Origin: Maribacter hydrothermalis
GTDB taxonomy: Bacteria > Bacteroidota > Bacteroidia > Flavobacteriales > Flavobacteriaceae
NCBI RefSeq assembly: GCF_001913155.1
Contig: NZ_CP018760.1
Coordinates: 2,108,001 to 2,172,000, forward strand
Length of the DNA stretch: 64,000 nt
Direction: 5' to 3'
Shown here one piece after another: positions 1-6,038 of this stretch. The notes beneath the pieces were generated by a model, which had not been told where the DNA came from, did not search any database, and saw only the letters and a program-made list of their open reading frames with translations. Positions within the stretch are counted from its first letter, which is position 1. The number at the start of each line of letters is the position of its first letter. The position numbers were made by a program, and so were the translations under genes.

Positions 1-411
1 TAATGCTATGCCATGAATAATCATTCTACGTGCTATGTACGGAAAATCGAATTCCTTACCATTATGTGCACAGAGTACATGCTTTACATGGTTAAAATGC
101 TCTTCCAATAAATCTTTAAAATCCTGTAGTAATTTTATTTCATCACCGTGAAAAGTGGTGATTCTAAAACTGCGCACCTCTTTTTGAAACGTAAAATAAC
201 CTACAGATATACAAATAATTTTACCGAATTCTGCCCAAATACCTGCGCGGTCATAAAATTCTTCAGCGCTTACTTCATCTTTTCTTTGGTATTGAGATTT
301 ATGCGCCCATAGCTCTTGAGTAGTTTTGTCTAATTGGTCAAATGAACTTTTTTCGGGTACGGTTTCAATATCTAAAAACAAGATATTTTCAAGATGTATT
401 TTATCTGCCAT
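1..411 (-). CDS. 3'-5' exonuclease of the PolB-exonuclease-like family (C-terminus off the left edge)
   Basis: Only the first 137 codons lie in the window; the gene runs off base 1. The ATG is at 411-409. The N-terminus has the exonuclease I signature LFLDIETVPE (residues 11-20), with the metal-binding D-x-E. The Exo II region CAHNGKEFDFPYIARRM near residues 114-130 has the N-x-x-x-F/D pattern of DnaQ-like 3'-5' exonucleases. Both fit the family called predicted 3'-5' exonuclease related to the PolB exonuclease domain (ribonuclease H-like fold), of unknown substrate, probably acting on cytoplasmic DNA or RNA. The missing C-terminus should hold Exo III. It points the same way as the MGMT gene at 9529-10005, from which the accessory block may have separated it (inference). 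Confidence 0.85.
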   Translation of the reverse strand, partial: MADKIHLENILFLDIETVPEKSSFDQLDKTTQELWAHKSQYQRKDEVSAEEFYDRAGIWAEFGKIICISVGYFTFQKEVRSFRITTFHGDEIKLLQDFKDLLEEHFNHVKHVLCAHNGKEFDFPYIARRMIIHGIAL

Positions 412-517
412 AGTAAGGTAAGATACTAATAAGTAGGAAATTATGGCAATTTTAATGTAGATGAGCTTATTAAATTTTGATTAAAGATGAGTATATAACA
501 TTTGTAGTATAATAAAA

Positions 518-1960
518 TTACTTGATGTTTTTCATTTTTAGTGTAATTTCTCCAATGTTATAGGCATATATAGAAGCCGGTAGAAAAGTGAATTTTAAAT
601 TTTGAATTTCTTTTAATCCTAATTGGTCAATTGATGTCACAACGGCTGATTCAAATTTATTTGTTGTACAAAATTTAATTAAACTTTTCAGCTCTTGTGG
701 TTTATCAAAATACCTGTTACTCCATTTGATTTCTACTCCCCACACAGGTTTATAATTTTTGTCATCTACTAAAACTAAATCAACTTCACCCTCATTTCTC
801 CCTTCTTTCCACCGAGCGTATGTTAGGTCTAACTGTTCTCTATGCATCCATTGAGACAAAATTGCTGTTTCTACCATGTTTCCCATTTCTTGGTCCGTTT
901 CTATTATCGGAGAAAATAATGCGGTACGAAGGGATGGATTTGTTAGGTATACTTTAAAACTTGTAATTCTTTTCAATCTCTTTGCATTAACACCAACCTT
1001 GTTCAACACTTTAATTAGAAAAGCAGCTTCTAAGTATTCTAGATATTTTTTTAGTATTTCTTTTTGAATTCCACTTTCTCTGGACATTGTTTCATATGAA
1101 AATTCATTTCCAGTATTGTAAGCAATGTATGTAAAAAACCTATTTAGTTCTTGTACATCTTTTATTCCGTACAAACTGGGTAGGTCTCTGAGTAAAACTT
1201 TATCTACAATATCGTTTTTTACATATCTACCCATATCTCCTTGTATTTTTTCGTTTAAAACAACCTCTGGATATCCTCCAAAATTTAAGTAATGAATAAA
1301 TTCTTTATTCAGTGCTTTGGTATCATGAGATAAGCAATATGGTATATCCTTATTTCCATATTGAATAGCACCTTCAAAGATTAAATGATTTAATTTTTTT
1401 AGATGAATGTATTCTTGAAATGTTAGTGGAGGTAGTAAGAAATCGGTAAATCTACCAGCTCCACTTTCAGTACTATGCCATTTTAAAGCTGCAGCTGCTG
1501 AACCAGAAACAATGAATTTAGTCTTTGGGTAAGTATCAACTAATACTTTTAAATGTCTTTCCCAATCTTTTAAGTATTGGATTTCATCAAAAAACACAAA
1601 GCAACCATCAAGATTTTTGAGATTTAGAGCATTGTTACAAAGTATTAATATATCATCTAAGCTTAAATTGACATAAATTGGGTTATCAATGCCAATAAAA
1701 AAGAGTTGTTGTGGATTTGTCCCTTCGTTCAGTAGGTTTTCTATACAATGAAATAACATTACTGTTTTACCAACTCTTCTTGGTCCCATTAATACCAGTG
1801 CTCTATTTATACTTCTTTCAAGTACAAATGGATAAAATAAGTCAAAGTATAATCTCTTGGACATAGAACTATAAGTACTGGGTACCTCTTTGGTAACCCA
1901 CCATGGATTTTCATAACGCAAACGTTCAATGATTTTTTCCGTCGGAATAAGATTGTTCAT
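518..1960 (-). CDS. AAA-type ATPase with DUF4143 C-terminal domain
   Basis: A 480-residue cytoplasmic protein. The N-terminal P-loop domain shows Walker A GPRRVGKT (residues 59-66), Walker B FVFFDE (121-126) and the SGSAAAALK sensor segment near 152-160. The C-terminal half matches the DUF4143 domain that usually follows this ATPase, ending in an E-V-D ... E-I-K pattern (around 395-420) like a PD-(D/E)XK nuclease fold. The family is widespread, often sporadic in genomes, and its role is not established. The gene stands alone: about 100 bases separate it from the exonuclease gene downstream and 240 from the next gene upstream. A perfect 9-base inverted repeat lies 38 bases upstream of its start. 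It could be part of the accessory block or an older resident. Confidence 0.88.
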   Translation of the reverse strand: MNNLIPTEKIIERLRYENPWWVTKEVPSTYSSMSKRLYFDLFYPFVLERSINRALVLMGPRRVGKTVMLFHCIENLLNEGTNPQQLFFIGIDNPIYVNLSLDDILILCNNALNLKNLDGCFVFFDEIQYLKDWERHLKVLVDTYPKTKFIVSGSAAAALKWHSTESGAGRFTDFLLPPLTFQEYIHLKKLNHLIFEGAIQYGNKDIPYCLSHDTKALNKEFIHYLNFGGYPEVVLNEKIQGDMGRYVKNDIVDKVLLRDLPSLYGIKDVQELNRFFTYIAYNTGNEFSYETMSRESGIQKEILKKYLEYLEAAFLIKVLNKVGVNAKRLKRITSFKVYLTNPSLRTALFSPIIETDQEMGNMVETAILSQWMHREQLDLTYARWKEGRNEGEVDLVLVDDKNYKPVWGVEIKWSNRYFDKPQELKSLIKFCTTNKFESAVVTSIDQLGLKEIQNLKFTFLPASIYAYNIGEITLKMKNIK

Positions 1961-1997
1961 AACTACATTTTATGCTTAAATGTACAAATTTTGTGAT

Positions 1998-2023
1998 AAT
2001 AGATATATTTAAAAATATCTATT
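1998..2023. promoter_or_regulatory. Inverted repeat upstream of the AAA/DUF4143 gene
   Basis: AATAGATAT at 1998-2006 is repeated as ATATCTATT at 2015-2023, a perfect 9-base inverted repeat with an 8-base AT-only spacer. Its place 38 bases before the start codon at 1960 suits an operator or a leader hairpin. In DNA this AT-rich it could be chance. Confidence 0.25.
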
Positions 2024-2200
2024 TGTGCAATTAATGTAGATTTAAAGATTAATAAGGAAGAAAAATAATTTATTTAGTAATTAGGTTTTTTTTAAAAAAG
2101 TACATTGGTAAGCTTAATAGGATTAGCCAAGTGTGTGTTGAAATTCAGAAATTAATATTGCGAAATTTAAACATTTAAAATAATAGGTTAATCGGTGAAT

Positions 2201-2578
2201 TTACTTCTTTTCTACCCGTAAAATCTTCTCCATTTTACGACCGTTTGCAAATTCATCTATCAGCTTTTCCATTTGTCTACATAGTTTGTAGACATCAAAC
2301 TCATCTTCAATTTCTTCTATACGATAGCCACAAACAACCCCTTTAATTAGGTGTGCATTAGTATGTATTTTTGCTTCTTTAAAAAACTCCCTAAACGTTA
2401 CTTTCTCTTCAAGAAGCGTTTGTAATTTGTTTTCGTTAAAGCCCGTAAACCATTCAAGTACTTGGTGGAATTCTTCTTTAGTTCTCCCGTTTTTTTCCAA
2501 TCTATTCCAATAGAGAGGGTAAATAGATGCAAAAATCATATTCGCTACTTTTTCATTTTTTTCGGGAGTAACTTTCAT
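2201..2578 (-). CDS. DUF2200 family protein
   Basis: A 125-residue soluble protein, full length for the family. I recognise the DUF2200 pattern: IFASIYPLYWNRLEKNGRTKEE at the start (position 15 onward), WFTGFNENKLQTLLEEKVTF in the middle, then IKGVVCGYRIEEIED and a closing KLIDEFANGRKMEKILR. No enzymatic role is known; members occur singly in very diverse bacteria and are typical of mobile accessory sets. ATG start at 2578. It is the most downstream gene of the one-directional block. A 62-base spacer separates it from the preceding gene (2641-2919) and about 240 bases of non-coding AT-rich DNA follow it. Confidence 0.88.
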   Translation of the reverse strand: MKVTPEKNEKVANMIFASIYPLYWNRLEKNGRTKEEFHQVLEWFTGFNENKLQTLLEEKVTFREFFKEAKIHTNAHLIKGVVCGYRIEEIEDEFDVYKLCRQMEKLIDEFANGRKMEKILRVEKK

Positions 2579-2640
2579 TTTTGGTGATTATAAGTTGTAT
2601 TTGTCGGTTCAGCTTAAGACTTTCTTTCTATTTTTAAACA

Positions 2641-2919
2641 CTATTGGCTTCTTTGTTTTAAGTTAAAGATATCAATGAATTTGTGCAATTCATCTTCCAT
2701 ATCTGCTGTAGGAAAGTATTTTCTCATTTCAGAATCGTATTCTATCCACTTTTCTAATCCAGAATCTTTTGCAAAAGAATACATAATTTGCTCTATATCA
2801 TCAGTTTCTTTTGAGATGTCGTCATCATTATCTTTATAGCTGTTAAGCATCCATTCTCCGCAATACATTATCGTTAGTAAAGTTTTATATTGTTTTTTTG
2901 TCAATTCTATTTTCATCAA
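2641..2919 (-). CDS. Small hypothetical protein paired with the 2885-3166 gene
   Basis: A 92-residue acidic soluble protein with no signal peptide or membrane segment. I do not recognise a named domain. It begins MMKIELTKKQYKTLL, and its C-terminal half is rich in Asp, Glu and aromatic residues (PTADMEDELHKFIDIF). Its start overlaps the 3' end of the preceding gene by 35 bases, so the two are probably translationally coupled and may act together. My recollection is that similar 90-100 residue pairs occur side by side in unrelated bacteria, but I cannot name the family. Two adjacent ATG codons are possible starts (2919 and 2916). Confidence 0.7.
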   Translation of the reverse strand: MMKIELTKKQYKTLLTIMYCGEWMLNSYKDNDDDISKETDDIEQIMYSFAKDSGLEKWIEYDSEMRKYFPTADMEDELHKFIDIFNLKQRSQ

Positions 2920-3166
2920 ATGGCTGTTTTGGGAGTTTTTTTAAATTCTTAATATATCTGGCATTATTGTACGGTTCACTAGTTTTCATTATTTGAAATA
3001 ATTCAACTGAGATACATTGTCCAATCATTTGTCTAGTTTGAGAATCATCAAACTCCTGACTTCGCAATCTATCGAAAGTGGTTTTTGTTTCAGGAGGATT
3101 GTTTTCCTTGATTTGATTTTTTACTATTTCAAGAATTTGATTTCTTAATATTTCGTTTGTCTCCAT
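2885..3166 (-). CDS. Small hypothetical protein, first gene of a two-gene cassette
   Basis: I place the start at the ATG at 3166 (METNEILRNQ...), giving 93 residues. A TTG at 3193 would add nine residues, but these would be encoded by the recombination-core-like sequence of the upstream spacer, so the extension is unlikely. The protein is charged and soluble. It has a conserved-looking core, NQIKENNPPETKTTFDRL (about residues 16-33), then MIGQCISVELFQIMK and a closing IKNLKKLPKQPFDE. I have seen the NPPETK...FDRL pattern in short proteins of unknown function, but cannot attach a name. It overlaps the next gene (2641-2919) by 35 bases. Confidence 0.7.
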   Translation of the reverse strand: METNEILRNQILEIVKNQIKENNPPETKTTFDRLRSQEFDDSQTRQMIGQCISVELFQIMKTSEPYNNARYIKNLKKLPKQPFDENRIDKKTI

Positions 3167-3240
3167 AAATAGATGGTTTAGATTGTTACCCAACGTTTTT
3201 TCTGTCCGAGTTGGCTTTTTCGCATCAGTGGTAAGTCCAT
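3167..3240 (-). repeat. Cassette-boundary (attC-like) spacer with core TTGTTACCCAACGTT
   Basis: The core at 3183-3197 reads TTGTTACCCAACGTT on the plus strand. On the coding strand it is AACGTTGGGTAACAA, containing GTTGGGT, which fits the integron core consensus GTTRRRY. It lies just upstream of the 3166 start, as do related cores at 4423-4433 and 5901-5913 before their genes. The rest of the spacer holds the stretch GCCAACTCGG without an obvious long stem. Assignment as a recombination site is inference. Confidence 0.45.
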
Positions 3241-3585
3241 TTATTCCAATCGAGTAATTTTTTCATCAAACCAAACATCTTCATAACCTTTACTATCAAT
3301 TTGAAATCTAAATCCGATATCAAGACCTAAATACTTTGATATTTCTGGTTGCATTTCAATTAAATGCTCAATACAAATTGGTTTAAAGAAATCATCAGAA
3401 TCAGACCATTCTCCGCTCCAAATATACCAACCATTCATTGTTCCGTGTGCTGGATGTCTTAATCCATTTATTGGTTCAATCTCTAAATCAGTTGCTATTC
3501 CAACAAAGAGTTGTCCGTCTAAAGGCTTAAATTCCGAATTATATTTTTTACAAATTGACTTTTGAGATTCAATATTTTCCTTCAA
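3241..3585 (-). CDS. Imm33-like (immunity protein-like) domain protein
   Basis: A 114-residue soluble protein. The pattern INGLRHPAHGTMNGWYIWSGE (positions 39-59), DDFFKPICIEHLIEM, YLGLDIGFRFQIDSKGYEDVWFDE matches proteins I know as Imm33-domain or immunity-protein-like, which were defined as immunity partners of polymorphic toxins. No toxin gene is adjacent, so it may be an orphan immunity gene. The start is a TTG at 3585: a TAG lies in frame five codons upstream, and the next ATG falls inside the conserved core. The coding strand enters this gene directly from the 84-base repeat at 3606-3689. Family assignment is from memory of the motif order. Confidence 0.65.
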   Translation of the reverse strand: MKENIESQKSICKKYNSEFKPLDGQLFVGIATDLEIEPINGLRHPAHGTMNGWYIWSGEWSDSDDFFKPICIEHLIEMQPEISKYLGLDIGFRFQIDSKGYEDVWFDEKITRLE

Positions 3586-3605
3586 TATTTCGATTTTCTA
3601 AAATT

Positions 3606-3689
3606 GCGCGGACTTGAAAAATATACCCAAGCCCTTAAATTAAGTACTTTCCGCCCTATTTGCTACAGGTATTGTTGTCGCACGTTTTT
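3606..3689 (-). repeat. 84-base attC-like repeat, copy A
   Basis: This spacer aligns along its length with 7831-7914, about three quarters identical by eye. Shared blocks on the plus strand are GCGGACTT, CCCAAGCC, TTAAAT, CCCTATTTGCTA, AGG and ATTGTT ... CGTTTTT. In both copies it sits directly after the stop codon of one gene and before the next, with the same orientation relative to transcription. Its gene-proximal end GTTGTCGCACGTTT resembles the 5' boundary of its own cassette, GTTGTAGAACATTT before 4403, at 11 of 14 positions. That match is expected if both ends derive from one recombination site. Confidence 0.6.
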
Positions 3690-3695
3690 ACTTAA

Positions 3696-3872
3696 TTAAT
3701 CGTTTTTTATTTTCTCTCTAATTATTATATAACTCAGAGTTATAAAAATGCATATTCCGACTGTCAATAATCCGTATTGGAGTAATCCTGTAAAAACAAG
3801 TGTAACAAATCCATAATAGCGAAAATTACTCGATTTTTCAACTAGTTGATTTATTACATTATTATTTTCCAT
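3696..3872 (-). CDS. Small membrane protein, 58 residues
   Basis: An open reading frame of 58 codons from ATG 3872 to TAA 3696. The N-terminus is polar (MENNNVINQLVEKSSN); two hydrophobic stretches follow, YYGFVTLVFTGLLQYG and LTVGICIFITLSYIII, and the end is basic (REKIKND). It may be a helical hairpin in the inner membrane. I recognise no family. Only 63 bases separate it from the pseudopilin-like gene upstream, with no repeat between, so the two may share one cassette. The 84-base repeat copy A begins within about six bases of its stop. Confidence 0.5.
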   Translation of the reverse strand: MENNNVINQLVEKSSNFRYYGFVTLVFTGLLQYGLLTVGICIFITLSYIIIREKIKND

Positions 3873-3935
3873 TAAGAAATAGCAGACAATACAGACTATA
3901 CTAATTATATAAAGTCTAACAATTTTTAATTTTTT

Positions 3936-4403
3936 TTATTTCGATTTAATGTCATCCTCAGTTTTAAATTCGCCATCAGGACCAGCAGACATAATTAAAA
4001 ATCCTTTTCCGTTTTCCGTAATTGTAAATTCATATTCCCTATTCCAAGCGTCTTTTTTCCAATCTTGTCTTATTGGATTATTTCCGATTAGTTCTTTCAG
4101 GTCTGATGGGTATTGTCCTAATTTTTCATTCCAATTTTCCATTCTTTGGCTAATTTCGGCTATTTCTTTTTCAGTTTTATCCGGATAGATAGAAGTTCGT
4201 TGATAACCGAAAAATAGAAATGCGCTTATACTTCCAACTACTACAAACAAAATGACCATTATTGAACTCGGTTGCAAAAAATATTTTTGAATAGGTCTTT
4301 TATTACCGTCTTCTTTTTCTTTTTTACCTATTAGTTTACGATGTTTATAATCTTCACGAATTAGGCCAAATTCTACCAAAGTCGAAAGTATTAATTCAAT
4401 CAT
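3936..4403 (-). CDS. Membrane-anchored protein with pseudopilin (GspG)-like C-terminus
   Basis: A 155-residue protein. After about 48 polar residues comes one membrane segment (IMVILFVVVGSISAFLFFGY, about 48-67). The C-terminal part has the order YPSDLKELIG, DAWNREYEF and SAGPDGEFKTEDDI, which closely follows the C-terminal half of type II secretion major pseudopilins (GspG), including the Asp-rich calcium-binding loop SAGPDGxxxTEDDI. The usual prepilin cleavage motif and N-terminal pilin helix are absent, and no secretion genes are near, so it is probably not a pilin. ATG start at 4403. The core-like sequence TTCTACAACG (4424-4433) lies about 20 bases upstream. Confidence 0.65.
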   Translation of the reverse strand: MIELILSTLVEFGLIREDYKHRKLIGKKEKEDGNKRPIQKYFLQPSSIMVILFVVVGSISAFLFFGYQRTSIYPDKTEKEIAEISQRMENWNEKLGQYPSDLKELIGNNPIRQDWKKDAWNREYEFTITENGKGFLIMSAGPDGEFKTEDDIKSK

Positions 4404-4420
4404 TTTGTTGATTTTGGTAA

Positions 4421-4460
4421 ATGTTCTACAACGTTACGGCTAAGCGCAGTGCGGAGGCAA
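4421..4460 (-). repeat. Cassette-boundary (attC-like) spacer with core GTTCTACAACG
   Basis: On the plus strand AAATGTTCTACAACGTT (4420-4436) is followed by AGTGCGGAGGCAAGG. The same order, AAATGTTGTACAACGGT then AGTGCGG and CAAGG, appears in the spacer at 5898-5944. Both lie immediately upstream of a minus-strand gene. The coding-strand reading CGTTGTAGAAC matches CGTTGTACAAC there at all but one position. Function as a recombination site is inferred. Confidence 0.45.
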
Positions 4461-4469
4461 GGAAACTTT

Positions 4470-5103
4470 TTAATTCCTTAACCATAGGGTGTCATTTTTA
4501 TTATATGCCACAAGACCTAAATTCCTTGCAATAAATATCTGGTTGGGTTCCCTAACAGGATTGGTTATTTGCAGGATATTTTGATATGTTTTACCCTCGA
4601 GGGATAAAGTAACGAATAATTGAAAGATTGAAGATTCCAGACCATCGTTTAGAGATTCAAAACTTTTTACGGAAATGGAATCATTTATAATTTCCAAATC
4701 AAATCTTAAATCATCGATTGCGAATGAGTTAAGAACCAATTCTCCTTTATTAAAATTTCGTACTTCATTAAAAAAAACTTGTATTTCCATCAGGGGTCTT
4801 ATGAAATGAGAGATATGAACTAAAACATTCCCTATTTCGACCTCCAATTGGAATTAAGGCACTTAGTCCAGGGTTTTCAAATTCTATCGTGAAAGGTTCA
4901 CTTATTTGGTATTCAGAAGAAAGTTCAATAGTTTTTCCCTGTCCCTGAAAATGATATTCCGGCCCCCTTGGAAGTAAAATCCATTCACTGTCTGCGATTT
5001 CAAAATCGAACCCATCACATTCTAGTGTTATAATTTCAGGTCCATCATCAATAGTACAACCTGAGACAAAAGCCATTAGAAGATAGATACTTATTTTTTT
5101 CAT
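4470..5103 (-). pseudogene. Lipoprotein gene interrupted by a frameshift in a T8 tract
   Basis: The reading frame starting at ATG 5103 encodes a lipoprotein signal (MKKISIYLLMAFVSGCTID, lipobox SGC) and runs 111 residues to a stop at 4768. A second frame, open from before 4847 to 4470, continues to ...LGLVAYNKNDTLWLRN. On the coding strand the first frame ends in a run of eight T (plus-strand A8 at 4770-4777). Removing one T joins the two frames as ...GNTSFF-NEVRNF... into a single protein of about 210 residues. So this is one lipoprotein gene that is disrupted, phase-variable by slippage, or carries a sequencing error. I do not recognise the family. Read alone, the downstream frame would be a 125-residue protein from 4847 without a signal peptide, which seems unlikely. 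Confidence 0.65.
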
Positions 5104-5163
5104 TCAAACATTTGCTAAATTATTAAAGAAAAAACTTTTTTTTTGACACAGTACCTATGATTT

Positions 5164-5277
5164 CGTTGCGGACTTTTACAACGGAAATTGTCCGGGAGAA
5201 ATCGGTCCCTGTTAATGGTTGATAGGTTTAAATTTAACGATTATTTAGCAATGAATTATAGCCGGTGGTGCGCAACG
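5164..5277 (-). repeat. 114-base attC-like palindromic spacer bounded by CGTTGCG/CGCAACG
   Basis: CGTTGCG at 5164-5170 is inverted as CGCAACG at 5271-5277. The inner part holds GGAC at 5170-5173 against GTCC at 5190-5193, and CCGGGAGAAATCGG, so a long imperfect cruciform is possible. The right end touches the stop codon of the 5278-5883 gene. The total length falls in the size range known for attC sites (roughly 55-140 bases). It is a different variant from the 84-base repeats. Confidence 0.5.
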
Positions 5278-5883
5278 TTATTTATTATATTTCCTATTGA
5301 TTTTCTCTCTGATTTTAATTCTATCGTAACTCTCAAAAAATAAATTATTCAATTCAGGCTGATAATCACTTATCCTAAGATCTATCTCTGAACCTTCACA
5401 TTTTGAAACTACAATGCAATCTATACTGTCTTTATGTTTTCTTGTTCTAAATTCGTACCGCTCTCCAAGAAAATTATAAGATATATACAAATCAAGATAA
5501 GTATTTGAGGGATAAGCTATTCTTTCTATTTTCCCTTTTATTTTCTTTCCTTTTTCTATCAAATCTAAAGGATTGATAGATTTTCGGGTAAGTAAAATGT
5601 CGGAGTATTCGGGGTTGTTTCGGTCATATATTACTTTATAGAATTCATTTTTTTCTGCTTTTCCATTCCAGGAATCTGTTTCATATATCCATTTATCATT
5701 ATGTAGGAATTTATAACTCACACGACTTCTTTTACCTTTTTTTACGCTAAGGATTTTCGCATAAGAAAAAGCTTTGTTTTCATTTATTCTTTTTTCTTTA
5801 CTACTTTCATTCCAATGTATTACAGTTATTACAGCAACAACGAGTAAAATGGAACCTAAATGTTTCCTTAAAACTTCTTTCAA
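5278..5883 (-). CDS. Membrane-anchored protein with two DUF3592-like repeats
   Basis: A 201-residue protein. One N-terminal membrane segment (LGSILLVVAVITVIHW, about 9-24) is followed by a polar domain. Two similar segments can be seen: AKILSVKKGKRSRVSYKF ... YKVIYDRNNPEYSDILL (about 42-99) and a second from GKIERIAYPSNTYLDLYISYNF onward. The Y-x-V-x-Y-D-x-x-N-P-E pattern is that of DUF3592-like extracytoplasmic domains. The role is unknown. The start is a TTG at 5883, with no in-frame ATG before the membrane segment. The stop codon lies inside the palindromic spacer at its 3' end, and the core GTTGTACAAC lies about 18 bases upstream. Composition is very AT-rich, as in the rest of this block. 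Confidence 0.55.
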   Translation of the reverse strand: MKEVLRKHLGSILLVVAVITVIHWNESSKEKRINENKAFSYAKILSVKKGKRSRVSYKFLHNDKWIYETDSWNGKAEKNEFYKVIYDRNNPEYSDILLTRKSINPLDLIEKGKKIKGKIERIAYPSNTYLDLYISYNFLGERYEFRTRKHKDSIDCIVVSKCEGSEIDLRISDYQPELNNLFFESYDRIKIREKINRKYNK

Positions 5884-5895
5884 TAAATATAGGTT

Positions 5896-5950
5896 TAAAT
5901 GTTGTACAACGGTCTCGAATAGGCAAAGTGCGGGATTTCAAGGCACTTCA
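5896..5950 (-). repeat. Cassette-boundary (attC-like) spacer with core GTTGTACAAC and AAGTGC hairpin
   Basis: The self-complementary 10-mer GTTGTACAAC is at 5901-5910. A 6-base stem follows, AAGTGC (5926-5931) with GCACTT (5943-5948), loop GGGATTTCAAG. The order core, AGTGCGG, CAAGG is shared with the spacer at 4421-4460. It stands directly before the 5278-5883 gene. On the coding strand, GCTCAAC near the stop of the 6039-7703 gene fits the RYYYAAC end expected for an attC site. Confidence 0.45.
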
Positions 5951-6038
5951 CTATCAAACCACTACTTTGTTATTATAGTCTTTAAAGTTCAAATTTACCT
6001 AATCGCCCGTATTGCTTATATTTATTGTTGAGCTTTCG

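Noticed and set aside
3167..3193. TTG start giving a nine-residue longer version of the 93-aa cassette protein
   Set aside because: The extra codons come from the boundary core TTGTTACCCAACGTT; the ATG at 3166 is at normal distance after it.
4470..4847. A separate 125-aa gene downstream of the lipoprotein
   Set aside because: It lacks a signal peptide and its frame joins the lipoprotein frame on deleting one T in a T8 run; a single broken gene is simpler.
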